DNA of 63,814 nucleotides, taken from the NCBI RefSeq assembly GCF_030531065.1, contig NZ_JAUNOQ010000012.1, positions 1 to 63,814 of the forward strand, given 5' to 3'. The position numbers and the translations under genes are program-made. The notes below the pieces were generated by a model that was not told where the DNA came from, made no database searches, and saw nothing but the letters and a program-made list of their open reading frames with translations. Source of the DNA: Phascolarctobacterium sp. (GTDB taxonomy: Bacteria > Bacillota > Negativicutes > Acidaminococcales > Acidaminococcaceae). This document shows positions 1 through 8,168 of this stretch, piece by piece. Within the stretch, counting starts at the first letter, position 1. The number at the start of each line of letters is the position of its first letter.

Positions 1-65
1 ATAAATATATTAATTTATAGAAGCTGTTTTTTCGCTTCTGAATATATTATACGAGAGGGAAAGAT

Positions 66-479
66 ATGGATAAAAGCCTTTTGGAGAATAACGAATACAG
101 CTGGTGCTTTGCCTGCGGCAGGGATAATCCCAGCGGCCTGCATATGCGCTTTGAAATTGACGACGACTGCTGCCGGGCTTATTTTACACCGCGCCGCGAG
201 CATCAAAGCTATACGGGGCGTATGCACGGAGGGCTGGTAGCTGTGCTGCTGGACGAGGTGACGGGAAATTATCTGTACTGCAAGGAAGGCAAACCGTCGT
301 ATACGGCGAAAATAGAAATTCGCTACCGCCAGCCCCTGGCTATTGGCGAGGAAGTTATTTGTACCGGCCGCGAGCTGCGGCGTAAAGGGCGTATGGTAGA
401 GATGCAGGGCGCCATCTGCCGTAAGGACGGCACGGTGCTGGCAGAATCCACCTCTAAAATGATGATTAAGGAGGACTGA
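66..479 (+). CDS. PaaI-type hotdog-fold thioesterase
   Basis: A 137-residue single hotdog-domain protein. The central HGG motif (MHGGLVAVLLDE, about residues 53-64) is the typical PaaI/YbgC-like segment at the start of the long hotdog helix, and the following D/E-containing helix usually supplies the catalytic acid. The family hydrolyses acyl-CoA thioesters in the cytoplasm; the substrate cannot be told from sequence. The N-terminus has a CxxC pair (CFACG, about residues 15-19) seen in some PaaI-like proteins. The ATG follows GAGAGGGAAAG. It lies 68 bases upstream of rnr on the same strand, with no obvious functional link. Confidence 0.82.
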   Translation: MDKSLLENNEYSWCFACGRDNPSGLHMRFEIDDDCCRAYFTPRREHQSYTGRMHGGLVAVLLDEVTGNYLYCKEGKPSYTAKIEIRYRQPLAIGEEVICTGRELRRKGRMVEMQGAICRKDGTVLAESTSKMMIKED

Positions 480-547
480 GGCTTGCGCTGCCTGCAGCAA
501 ACAGCCTTAGACGTTTGTTATGCGAAAGTATGAAAGGTATTTAGGTT

Positions 548-2878
548 ATGCATAAGAAAATTCATGAAAAAATTTTAAGTTTGATGCGCGACGGCAGCTA
601 TGCGCCGCTGACGGCGGAGGAGCTGCTGGACGCGCTGGCCGGAGAATGCAGCGCTACGGATTTTTGGCAGGAGCTGCTGGCCTTGGAGCAAAACGGCGAG
701 ATTATCAAGACTCGTTTTGAAACTTACGGCTTGCCGGAAAAAATGGGTCTGGTGGCCGGACGCTTTCAGCTGACCAGCAAGGGCTTTGGCTTTGTTATTC
801 CCGATAATAAGGGCGACAGACCCGATGTGTTTATACCGCCGCGCTCTCTGAACGGAGCTATGAATAACGACAGGGTACTGGCGCGCGTGAATAACGATAC
901 GCATGGCAAAAAGCCGGAGGGCGAAATTCTGCGCATTATTGTTCACGCCAATAATAAGGTAGTAGGCGTTTTCCATCAAAGCGGCGACTTTGCGTTCGTA
1001 ACGCCGGATGATAAGCGTATCGGGCAGGACGTGTATGTGATGAAGCGCGATTTTAATAAGGCGCAGGACGGACAGAAGGTTGTAGTAGAGATTACGGCCT
1101 GGCCCCAGGAGCACCGCAAGGCCGAGGGTAAGGTCGTTGAGATTTTAGGCAATTTGGGCGACGTGGGCCTGGAGATTTTGTCCATCATTAAGCAGAATGA
1201 TTTGCCGCTGGAATTTCCGGAGGAGGTTTTGGCCGCTTCCCGCAAGGTGCCGAAGACGATTAAAAAGAGCGAGCTGGCGGGACGGCGCGACCTGCGCGGC
1301 CGAACTGTGGTAACGGTGGACGGCGAGGACGCCAAGGACTTGGACGACGCCGTGTATGTGGAGCAAATTAGCAAGGACGAATTTCTGCTGGGCGTATATA
1401 TTGCCGACGTCAGCTATTATGTGACGGAAGACAGCGTGCTGGATAAAGAAGCGCGGGAGCGCGGTACCAGCGTTTATTTGGTGGACAGGGTGCTGCCCAT
1501 GCTGCCGGAGCGCTTATCTAACGGTATTTGCAGCTTGAACGCCGGCGAGGATCGTCTGGCTATGGCCTGCGAAATGCGTATCGACGGCAAGGGCGCAGCG
1601 CTGAGCTACGAAATCTTCCCGGCGGTTATCAATGTGCGCCATCGCTTGAGCTATAATATTGTGCGTTCATGTTTAGCCGACGATAAGGAGCTGTGCCAGC
1701 GTTATGAGGACGTTGTGCCCATGCTGGCGAAGATGGATGAGCTGCGCCAGATACTGCACGATAAACGCGCCCGCCGCGGAGCAGTGGATTTTGATTTGCC
1801 GGAGCAGAAGGTAATTTTGGATGAAAAGCTGCATCCAATCGAGATTGTTCAGCGCGTTCATGGCAATGCAGAATCCATTATCGAAGAATTTATGCTGGCG
1901 GCTAACGAAACCGTGGCGCAACATATGTTTAAGCAGAAGTGGCCCTTTGTTTACCGTGTCCATGACGTGCCTGCGGAGGATAAAATGCAGGAGCTGGCCA
2001 AGCTGCTGGCTAATTTTAACGTCAAGTTCCGTGTGAGCGAGGAAACGAAGCCCAAGGAGGTACAGCAGGCCGTTAAGGCGATAGCAGGCAGGCCGGAGGA
2101 ACGGCTGATTACTACGGTAGCGCTGCGCTCTATGAAGCAGGCTGTGTATCAGACGGACAATATCGGGCATTTTGGTTTGGCGGCTAAGTATTATACGCAT
2201 TTTACTTCGCCTATCCGCCGCTATCCTGATTTGATCGTTCATCGCCTGCTGCGGCAATGGCTGCAAGCGCCTAAGCTGAAAAGCAGCGAGATCGAGCCGC
2301 TGACGGAAAAGCTGGACATGATTGCGGAGCATTCTTCTATTCGTGAACGCGCCGCTGCCGACGCCGAACGCGCTACGGTAGAGCTGAAAAAATGCGAGTA
2401 TATGGCCGACCATATCGGCGAGGAATACGACGGCGTTATTTCCGGCGTTACGGCCTTCGGTATGTTCGTAGAGCTGGCCAACGGCGTGGAGGGCCTGGTG
2501 CATATTTCCAGCCTGATGGACGATTATTACGAATTTTTCGAGGAGCGTTATGCGCTGGTAGGTACGCATACGGGGCACGTTTATCGTTTGGGCGATAAGG
2601 TGCGCATCGAGGTTTTGCAGGTTAATATCAGCGACGTAGCCATCGATTTTATTATGGCGGGAGAAAACGCAGGCGTGCGCGAGCATATCCGTCAGCAGCT
2701 GCTGTCCAGGCAGAAACCTGCCAAGGGATTCAGCAGCCAGCGCGCCGCTTTGAGCGCCGAAACCAACAAGAAAAAGCACGAGCGCAGCAAGGGCTTGAAG
2801 AATAAGCAGCCGGGACGCCGCAGCGGCAAGCATGGCAAGCCTGCGGATAAATCCAAGAAGCGCAGAAAGAAGAAATAA
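548..2878 (+). CDS. rnr: Ribonuclease R
   Basis: A 776-residue 3'-5' exoribonuclease of the RNase II/R family. An N-terminal winged-helix region (about 1-70) precedes cold-shock-like domains. The RNB catalytic domain begins near residue 250 and carries the conserved acidic cluster GEDAKDLDDAV (about 258-269), whose aspartates bind the catalytic metals. A C-terminal S1 domain starts near residue 624, followed by a Lys/Arg-rich tail typical of RNase R rather than RNase II. RNase R degrades structured RNA and works with SmpB/tmRNA in decay of stalled messages. smpB follows after 3 bases, so co-transcription is expected. Confidence 0.96.
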   Translation: MHKKIHEKILSLMRDGSYAPLTAEELLDALAGECSATDFWQELLALEQNGEIIKTRFETYGLPEKMGLVAGRFQLTSKGFGFVIPDNKGDRPDVFIPPRSLNGAMNNDRVLARVNNDTHGKKPEGEILRIIVHANNKVVGVFHQSGDFAFVTPDDKRIGQDVYVMKRDFNKAQDGQKVVVEITAWPQEHRKAEGKVVEILGNLGDVGLEILSIIKQNDLPLEFPEEVLAASRKVPKTIKKSELAGRRDLRGRTVVTVDGEDAKDLDDAVYVEQISKDEFLLGVYIADVSYYVTEDSVLDKEARERGTSVYLVDRVLPMLPERLSNGICSLNAGEDRLAMACEMRIDGKGAALSYEIFPAVINVRHRLSYNIVRSCLADDKELCQRYEDVVPMLAKMDELRQILHDKRARRGAVDFDLPEQKVILDEKLHPIEIVQRVHGNAESIIEEFMLAANETVAQHMFKQKWPFVYRVHDVPAEDKMQELAKLLANFNVKFRVSEETKPKEVQQAVKAIAGRPEERLITTVALRSMKQAVYQTDNIGHFGLAAKYYTHFTSPIRRYPDLIVHRLLRQWLQAPKLKSSEIEPLTEKLDMIAEHSSIRERAAADAERATVELKKCEYMADHIGEEYDGVISGVTAFGMFVELANGVEGLVHISSLMDDYYEFFEERYALVGTHTGHVYRLGDKVRIEVLQVNISDVAIDFIMAGENAGVREHIRQQLLSRQKPAKGFSSQRAALSAETNKKKHERSKGLKNKQPGRRSGKHGKPADKSKKRRKKK

Positions 2879-2881
2879 TAG

Positions 2882-3352
2882 ATGATGGCAGAAGAAAAAA
2901 TTAAAATTATTGCAGAAAACCGTAAGGCGCGGCACGATTTTACTATTTACGAAACCTTTGAGGCGGGCATCGCCTTGACGGGTACGGAAGTAAAATCGCT
3001 GCGGGCAGGCAGAGCCAATATGAAGGACAGCTACGCCCAGGTGACGCGCCGGGCAGAAGTCTTTGTGTATAATCTGCACATCAGCCCTTACGACCATGGT
3101 AATATTTTTAACCATGATCCCTTGCGTAGCCGCCGTTTGCTGCTGCACCGACAGGAAATCAATAAGCTTATCGGCAAGGTGAAGGAAAAGGGCTATGCGC
3201 TGGTGCCGCTCAAGTTGTATTTTAAGCGCGGGCTGGTAAAGCTGGAGCTGGCCTTGGCGGTGGGCAAGAAAAATTACGATAAGCGGCAGGACATGGCGAA
3301 GCGCGACGCTAAGCGGGAAATGGAGCGGGCGTTGAAGGAGCGGAGCCGGTAA
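2882..3352 (+). CDS. smpB: SsrA-binding protein SmpB
   Basis: A 156-residue tmRNA-binding protein of normal family length. Recognisable segments are the N-terminal [36 protein letters not shown], and the C-terminal basic tail ([17 protein letters not shown]) that occupies the mRNA channel of a stalled ribosome. It delivers alanyl-tmRNA to ribosomes lacking a stop codon. It starts 3 bases after rnr. The partner RNA gene ssrA lies 3.8 kb downstream, separated by an autotransporter and repeats, whereas smpB and ssrA are often close neighbours in Firmicutes. A hairpin terminator follows. Confidence 0.97.
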   Translation: MMAEEKIKIIAENRKARHDFTIYETFEAGIALTGTEVKSLRAGRANMKDSYAQVTRRAEVFVYNLHISPYDHGNIFNHDPLRSRRLLLHRQEINKLIGKVKEKGYALVPLKLYFKRGLVKLELALAVGKKNYDKRQDMAKRDAKREMERALKERSR

Positions 3353-3415
3353 AATTTTTGAGAAATCTTTTTCAAAAGACGCGTGCGTTTTAAAATTTAC
3401 AAGTGAAAAATGAAT

Positions 3416-3452
3416 TAAGCAGTCTGGAGTTTGCTTCGGGCTGCTTTTTTGC
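3416..3452 (+). terminator. Rho-independent terminator after smpB
   Basis: An inverted repeat AAGCAG...CTGCTT with a GC-rich loop side is followed directly by a run of T. It lies about 65 bases downstream of the smpB stop and would end the rnr-smpB transcript before the repeat-rich region. Confidence 0.7.
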
Positions 3453-3545
3453 GTTTTGATTTTTACGCGCAAGGGGATTAGGCTTAGGGCCGAAAGTAAA
3501 ACAGGCGACAAGCTAGAGAAAGTAAAGTTTTTGCGTAGTAAAAGC

Positions 3546-3573
3546 TTGTCGGGGGGGACAAGAGTGTTATAAT
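3546..3573 (+). promoter_or_regulatory. Promoter-like element with a G7 spacer
   Basis: TTGTCG and TATAAT are separated by 16 bases that include a run of seven G counted with the hexamer edge, followed by ACAAG. A closely similar element lies at 31573-31600 (TTGACC, G7, ACGAG, TATACT). The only reading frame directly downstream is very short (3587-3631); the autotransporter is over 500 bases away. Transcription from here is inferred only. Confidence 0.45.
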
Positions 3574-3643
3574 GAAGAGGGGAAGGATGGGCTGCAAGAT
3601 TTTTTTCGTGAGGCGTGCTACCGGAGGGTAGCGCTGTTTATAT

Positions 3644-3675
3644 CATACTTTTTCGTAAAGGCACGAAAAAGTATG
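3644..3675. repeat. Perfect 13-bp inverted repeat, 6-base loop
   Basis: CATACTTTTTCGT (3644-3656) and ACGAAAAAGTATG (3663-3675) are exact reverse complements around the loop AAAGGC. It is not followed by a T run, so it is not an ordinary terminator. It lies between the G7 promoter-like element and the approximately 178-bp repeat and may belong to a larger mobile or structured element. Confidence 0.6.
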
Positions 3676-3698
3676 CCAAAAGGGCCTTTAGCCGCTAC

Positions 3699-3877
3699 GC
3701 CGGATTCCGCCGCCTACTGTCACGCCCGTTGGCATGGCCTTAATGCACGAAGCAGGAAAGGGCATAAACGTTATGCTACACTCACGCTGAACGGGCGGTC
3801 GATTGATCAGTTGCAATATAACAATCGCAACACATAGCAAAGCGACCGCAGCCGTCGTGCGTTCCGGTCTCCGCGGC
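3699..3877 (+). repeat. About 178-bp dispersed repeat, copy 1
   Basis: This block begins with GCCGGATTCCGCCGCCTA and ends with TGCGTTCCGGTCT followed by CGCGGC after one variable base. The same two ends, the same distance apart within 2 bases, occur inverted at 63634-63810, while the interiors have diverged. No convincing gene is inside. A 54-codon frame (3673-3837) crosses it, but the equivalent frame in copy 2 has an early stop. Confidence 0.6.
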
Positions 3878-3905
3878 AGGGGATTGCTATCGCAGGTAGT
3901 GCAAT

Positions 3906-4014
3906 CTCCCTCAGTCAGCTGCGCTGACAGCTCCCTCTAGGAGGGAGCAAAAGAGTAAAGTTTAGTTTTGTGCCCCCTCTTAGAGGGGGCTGTCACCGAA
4001 GGTGACTGGGGGAG
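3906..4014. repeat. Palindromic CTCCCTCAGTC element, copy 1
   Basis: A 109-bp element with imperfect terminal inverted repeats (CTCCCTCAGTC / GACTGGGGGAG). Inside are small hairpins: an arm around TCAGC-TGC-GCTGA, GCTCCCTC/GAGGGAGC, an AT-rich middle, CCCCCTC/GAGGGGG, and an arm TCACC-GAA-GGTGA. A second copy at 62889-63024 has the same order with different but still self-complementary arms. It looks like a MITE- or REP-like non-coding element. Confidence 0.75.
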
Positions 4015-4088
4015 TTTGATTCTTGTTTTCTTTTGCGGCAGCACACCGCACGTATATAAAATTTTTATGATGAAAGGATTTGGTGTAT

Positions 4089-7007
4089 ATGAAACGGAAA
4101 CAAATTTTAGCGCGGGCGATAACGTTGGGGTTGTTGCTTGCGATGCCGTGCGGCGCGTGGGCGGAGACTTTGAGCGGTGATGCAACTTATGAAGCCGGTT
4201 TAAGTGTAAATAGCGGTGCTACGTTAGATGGTACAGAAGAAAGCAGGTATAATGTTACAGTAGATGGAACTGTTGAGAATGATAAATACGGCGTTGTTAA
4301 TCAAGGAACGATACAAAATATTGGTACATTAACGGTCGAAAGTATTAAAAACCAAGGCAAGTTGGAAGCAGAAAATTTGAACACTAAAAACGGTAGTTTT
4401 TTGAATGATGGCGAGAATGCTATTGCGACTATTAGTGGTGGTAATATAAACCAAGATATTACAAATAACAATAAAGCTTGTTTAAATATCAAAGGTGATG
4501 TTATGACATCTAGCAGTGCTTCATTTGTAGAAAACTTTAATGGCGCTGTGATGAATATTGATTCTGGAGTTACTTTGACAGTAAATGGTCATTTTCAGAA
4601 TGGATATAAACAATATATGCAACAGAGTATTGAAGGGGGCACTATTAACGCAGAAGGGGCTAATATAGTTTTGAGTAATGAATATAGTACTTTTATGAAT
4701 ACTGGAAATGCTAATATAGGTTCTTTAACTATTAATGGACGTCAGACTTCAACAAATAGGGGAACGTTAATTATTAATGGTTCAGTTAATGTAAATGCTG
4801 GCGCATTAAATAATTCTGGGCAATTTATTTATAATGGAGATAAAGAAATTAAGGGTAGCGTATCAAATACAGGTACGTTGTTTGTTACGCAGGATAATTT
4901 AAAAGTAACGGGAACATTTTCGTTAACTGGCTCTAAGGCGATCATAGCAAAAAATGCTACGGAAACTCTCAATAGATTAACAGCAGGGCTTTCTGTACAC
5001 GTAAAAGATAAAGCGCTTTTGAATATTAAAGAACAAATAACAGCTCCTTTTGAATTATGGGTTAGAAATGGAGGACAGGTAAAAACCAAGCTTTTAGAAG
5101 TAGGAAGTTTAAATAATGAAATTGTAAATACTAGTAATTATCAAGAATGTCGCGTGGAAGCAGATAATTTAGTGTTTAGTAAGAAGATTACTAATGGAGA
5201 AATAAATATGCAACCGGGAAACTCTAGCGGGACAATTGTAATTCACGATTCTATTGAGTATAATGGTGACAGTAGTGGTGAAATAGACAATTATGGCAAG
5301 ATAATTTTTGATAGAACGCAAGCTACCATAGGGAGCAATATTATTGTTAACAATAAAGAGTATCACAATAATAATATGGCATATAATGGCTTCATCGCCA
5401 AAACCGCCGACGGCGACCAAATCACCAACCTCACCATCGAAGGCACGTTAAACAACTCCGGTGTTGTCGCCGCCGAAACGCTTAAAGTTGCCAACGGCGC
5501 GGATGCTGCCGACAGCAAGGGCTTCAATGTCGACAACCTCAATATTTTAGACGGCGGTAGCTTTGCTTTAAACAATGCTGAATATGAATTGCAAAACGTC
5601 GGCGTGGGCGCGAAAGCTACTTTGACCGCTACAGGCGCAGTCAACGATGTCCAATCCGTTGCTTTAGCCGACTCCGCAACTTTTGAAACTAAATCTCTTG
5701 CTATGGCCGACAGCGGCGTTGTTACCAGCGACGGCGGTTCTCTTACGACTAACGCTATGAGCGGCAAAGGTTTGACTTTTAATTTGCAATCCGATAAGGA
5801 AAGACAAATTAACGTAAAAGATTTTAGCGGCAGCGATTTAACTATCAACGTGGCTTCGCTCACTCCGGCGCAAGTAGTTATCGACAAAATGGACGGCAGC
5901 GGCGTAACGATTAACGGCAACAGCGATATTACCGACAGCTTTGAATCGGACAATATCGAAGCGGGCTTGCAATCCCTGGCTTATACGGCTTCGATTAACA
6001 AGCAAAGTGGTGACCAAAGCAGAAAGGTTGCGTCTGCAGCAGGTAAAATTTTAGGCCCGACGGAAGCTATGACTGACGCCAAAAACAATATCATCAAGTC
6101 CAGCGTGAAGGAAGAAGTCAACCCCGCCAACCAGGGCATCAGCGAAATGGCTTCTATCGCGCTCATGACCTGGCGGCAGGAAAACAACGATATGAACAAG
6201 CGCTTGGGCGAGCTGCGCGACAGCGTGGGCGAACACGGCGTCTGGGTGCGCATGACCCGCGGTGAAGCTAAGTATGGCAACCAAAATATTAAAAATCAGT
6301 ATAACGCTTATCAATTAGGCTACGATGAAAAATTGAGCGTTGATAAGCGCTGGACCGTGGGCGCGGCGCTGACCTATACGGACGCGGAAAGCAGCTTTAG
6401 TTACGGCAAGGGCGAAAACAAGCACAAGGGTCTGGCAATTTACGGCAGCCGTTTGAACGACGACGGCAGCTTTATTGATTTAATCGCCCGCTACGCGCGT
6501 CTGGAACACGAGTATGAAGTATACGGCGGCGCGGGCAAAGGGGACTTTGATACGAACGGTTACAGCCTGAGCGCCGAATACGGCAAGCGCTTTACGCAAG
6601 AAAATGGTTTGTGGATAGAACCGCAGGTAGAGCTGACTTACGGCAGAGTAAGCAGCGGCGAGTATCTTACGAATAACGGCGTCAGAGTGCGGCAGGAGGG
6701 CATGGACAGCGTGGTAGGCCGATTGGGCTTCGCTTTAGGCAAAAATTTGGCGCAAGGCAAGGGCAACGTGTACCTGCGCGCGTCGTACCTGTACGATTTC
6801 GACGGCGAGACGGACGTGCGTTACAGCTATGGCATACAGAACAAACGCTTTGAGCAAGACCTCGGCGGCGGCTGGTGGGAGGTCGGCGTAGGCACGAACA
6901 TCAACCTGAGCGAAGTGGCGCATTTGTACTTTGACGTAGAAAAAACCTACGGCGGCGACGTGGCGACGCCGTGGCAGTGGAACGCGGGTGTGCGCTGGAG
7001 TTTCTAA
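4089..7007 (+). CDS. Autotransporter (type Va) with C-terminal beta-barrel
   Basis: About 972 residues. The ATG at 4089 is preferred because AAAGGA lies 10 bases upstream; the TTG at 4080 is too close. A Sec signal peptide (MKRKQILARAITLG, ending near PCGAWA) leads into a repetitive Asn/Gly/Thr-rich passenger expected to form a beta-helix. The final 255 or so residues (from GVWVRMTRGEAKYG, about 717) have alternating strands and end in Trp-Ser-Phe, the usual barrel terminus, so the protein is predicted to insert in the outer membrane and display the passenger. No catalytic triad was seen; adhesion is possible. The passenger from roughly 4200 to 5390 is much more AT-rich than the signal-peptide region and everything after 5391, so the gene looks mosaic. 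Confidence 0.88.
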   Translation: MKRKQILARAITLGLLLAMPCGAWAETLSGDATYEAGLSVNSGATLDGTEESRYNVTVDGTVENDKYGVVNQGTIQNIGTLTVESIKNQGKLEAENLNTKNGSFLNDGENAIATISGGNINQDITNNNKACLNIKGDVMTSSSASFVENFNGAVMNIDSGVTLTVNGHFQNGYKQYMQQSIEGGTINAEGANIVLSNEYSTFMNTGNANIGSLTINGRQTSTNRGTLIINGSVNVNAGALNNSGQFIYNGDKEIKGSVSNTGTLFVTQDNLKVTGTFSLTGSKAIIAKNATETLNRLTAGLSVHVKDKALLNIKEQITAPFELWVRNGGQVKTKLLEVGSLNNEIVNTSNYQECRVEADNLVFSKKITNGEINMQPGNSSGTIVIHDSIEYNGDSSGEIDNYGKIIFDRTQATIGSNIIVNNKEYHNNNMAYNGFIAKTADGDQITNLTIEGTLNNSGVVAAETLKVANGADAADSKGFNVDNLNILDGGSFALNNAEYELQNVGVGAKATLTATGAVNDVQSVALADSATFETKSLAMADSGVVTSDGGSLTTNAMSGKGLTFNLQSDKERQINVKDFSGSDLTINVASLTPAQVVIDKMDGSGVTINGNSDITDSFESDNIEAGLQSLAYTASINKQSGDQSRKVASAAGKILGPTEAMTDAKNNIIKSSVKEEVNPANQGISEMASIALMTWRQENNDMNKRLGELRDSVGEHGVWVRMTRGEAKYGNQNIKNQYNAYQLGYDEKLSVDKRWTVGAALTYTDAESSFSYGKGENKHKGLAIYGSRLNDDGSFIDLIARYARLEHEYEVYGGAGKGDFDTNGYSLSAEYGKRFTQENGLWIEPQVELTYGRVSSGEYLTNNGVRVRQEGMDSVVGRLGFALGKNLAQGKGNVYLRASYLYDFDGETDVRYSYGIQNKRFEQDLGGGWWEVGVGTNINLSEVAHLYFDVEKTYGGDVATPWQWNAGVRWSF

Positions 7008-7105
7008 ACGGTTCTGTAAAAGTAGGCAAAATTTTTGGTATTAGTTGAGTTTGTTGTGTGGACGTTTAGAAGTTGTACGTCTTTGTGAAATTTTGGACTG
7101 CCATA

Positions 7106-7135
7106 TCGACAATGACAGCGGCAGTGTGTTATAAT
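7106..7135 (+). promoter_or_regulatory. Putative ssrA promoter
   Basis: TCGACA and TATAAT are 18 bases apart, and the tmRNA 5' end (7153) lies 18 bases after the -10 box, allowing a short 5' extension to be removed by RNase P. It gives tmRNA its own promoter despite the upstream autotransporter. Confidence 0.55.
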
Positions 7136-7152
7136 GACTTTAATAAAATTTC

Positions 7153-7499
7153 GGGGATGTACTGGTTTCGACGGGGATAGGTGCGGTATGATAAGCGAGC
7201 CGTGGTCCGGCACACGTTAACTGTTGGGACGTTTAAATATAAACGCTGATAAAGAATACGCTTTAGCAGCTTAACTGCTAACTGTCGTCTGAGCTCCTCC
7301 TATAGGCGAAGAATGACAGTCAATATGTAGGATACTGTAGGGCCGACTCCCGTGGGCCTTACGGGAAACTCTGCGGGATAGCGACCTGGACGCCCGTCGA
7401 TAGGCTTTTGGGAAGCGAAAAGCAATATGTCGTCTGCGCTCGGAGAAAGTTGTATGGCAATATTTTCGGACAGGGGTTCGACTCCCCTCATCTCCACCA
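7153..7499 (+). ncRNA. ssrA: Transfer-messenger RNA (tmRNA)
   Basis: The 5' end GGGGATG pairs with CATCTCC next to the terminal ACCA, forming the alanyl acceptor stem. The typical GTACTGGTTTCGACGGGGAT follows the 5' end and a T-arm (GGGGTTCGACTCCCC) lies near the 3' end. The CCA end is encoded. Internally the tag frame ends ...YALAA and stop, and pseudoknot-like GC-rich hairpins follow (for example GGGCCGACTCCCGTGGGCC). With SmpB it rescues stalled ribosomes and marks truncated proteins for proteolysis. Length (347 bases) is normal. Confidence 0.96.
7245..7274 (+). other. tmRNA proteolysis-tag reading frame
   Basis: If the resume codon is the GCT at 7245, the encoded tag is ADKEYALAA then TAA. 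The preceding AAATATAAAC resembles the sequence before the resume codon in clostridial tmRNAs. An AAC resume codon three bases earlier would add one Asn. The LAA end fits ClpXP recognition. Confidence 0.75.
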
Positions 7500-7575
7500 G
7501 CTATTGGCAGAGAGATTTCTGTTGTTTATATAAGGTGGAATCAAAGCGCTCTTGGAAATCGTAATGAGCGCAGCA

Positions 7576-7607
7576 AAAAGCCCACGTCTGCTTAGGCGTG
7601 GGCTTTT
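7576..7607 (+). terminator. Terminator after ssrA
   Basis: An 11-bp stem AAAAGCCCACG / CGTGGGCTTTT with a 10-base loop lies 77 bases after the tmRNA 3' end. It is symmetrical and could also end the minus-strand transcript coming from 8087. Confidence 0.8.
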
Positions 7608-7618
7608 AATGTCCGGCG

Positions 7619-7819
7619 TTAAAAGAAGATCAGCGGCGTGTGGTATACGGCGTTGGCTCCGGCGCTGAGGGCGACAAGGCAGCCGATGGAAAGGGCTACA
7701 AGCAGCGCCGCTTCCTTGGCGCTCAGCGGCTCCTGATTATTCAGAGCGCGCATAAACGCTTTGACGCACAGCGATACCAGCATGCCGAAAAGAAATAGTG
7801 CGAAGAGAATATTCAGCAT
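7619..7819 (-). CDS. Small membrane protein, unknown function
   Basis: A 66-residue protein starting MLNILFALFLFGMLV. It has two hydrophobic segments (about 1-20 and 36-60) joined by a short polar stretch (MRALNNQEPLSAKEAA). I do not recognise a family. The start at 7819 is chosen because AAGGAG lies just upstream, overlapping the end of the preceding gene; a longer frame exists upstream but would overlap that gene. Translational coupling with the TM1266-like gene suggests a shared role, which remains unknown. Confidence 0.6.
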   Translation of the reverse strand: MLNILFALFLFGMLVSLCVKAFMRALNNQEPLSAKEAALLVALSIGCLVALSAGANAVYHTPLIFF

Positions 7820-7823
7820 AAGC

Positions 7824-8087
7824 TTACTCCTTAGCGGCGCCTTCAACATTGGCATAGGCGGTTTTGGCCGTTACGCCGGGAAGCTCTCCCAGCTTGCCTG
7901 AAAGAGCGCTGATAATGTCGCGGGGAGCATCTGCCGCCACGCAGATAATATTTACGCCCTTGGCGCGATAGGGCAGACCCATACGACCGATGATATATTG
8001 TGCATAATCGTGCAGCAGGCTATTGAGCCGTGCTACAGATTCTTCCTGAGCGACTATAATAGAAATAACGGCAACTCTTGTATCCAT
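7824..8087 (-). CDS. TM1266-family iron-only hydrogenase system regulator (putative)
   Basis: An 87-residue ACT/ferredoxin-fold-like protein beginning MDTRVAVISIIVAQEESVAR. The pattern (VAVISI..., a helix ending in YAQYIIGRMGLPY, then VNIICVAADAP and LSGKLGELPGV.AKTAY) matches the small protein family often annotated as putative iron-only hydrogenase system regulator, found beside hydrogenase maturation genes in anaerobes. No hydrogenase genes are in this window. A strong ribosome binding site (AAGGAGGT) precedes the ATG. It is the first gene of a two-gene minus-strand unit. The biochemical role of the family is not firmly established. Confidence 0.7.
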   Translation of the reverse strand: MDTRVAVISIIVAQEESVARLNSLLHDYAQYIIGRMGLPYRAKGVNIICVAADAPRDIISALSGKLGELPGVTAKTAYANVEGAAKE

Positions 8088-8168
8088 AGCGACCTCCTTG
8101 AGTATCTGTCTGTAGTATTTGTTATTATTAGTATAGCATATTTTGCTGTAAAATGCTTGCTATAATTA

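Larger units (their letters stand above)
3353..4088. other. Gene-poor repeat region between smpB and the autotransporter
   Basis: About 730 bases without a convincing gene. In order it holds the smpB terminator, an AT-rich stretch, the G7 promoter-like element, a 13-bp hairpin, one copy of the 178-bp repeat and one copy of the CTCCCTCAGTC palindromic element. The autotransporter ribosome binding site (AAAGGA, 4073-4078) closes the region. Two repeat families side by side suggest a recombination-prone site. Confidence 0.6.

Noticed and set aside
1673-3511. 612-codon open frame on the minus strand
   Set aside because: Lies entirely opposite rnr and smpB, has no family signature and reflects the codon structure of GC-rich genes. 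The same applies to other long antisense frames, for example 21382-22695 and 27154-28161.
3587-3631. 14-codon frame after the G7 promoter element
   Set aside because: Too short to assess, with the start codon only a few bases from the predicted transcript start. Mentioned in findings but not called as a gene.
3673-3837. 54-codon open frame in the smpB-autotransporter gap
   Set aside because: It runs through the 178-bp repeat, has no ribosome binding site, and the equivalent frame in the second copy has a stop at the first conserved block.
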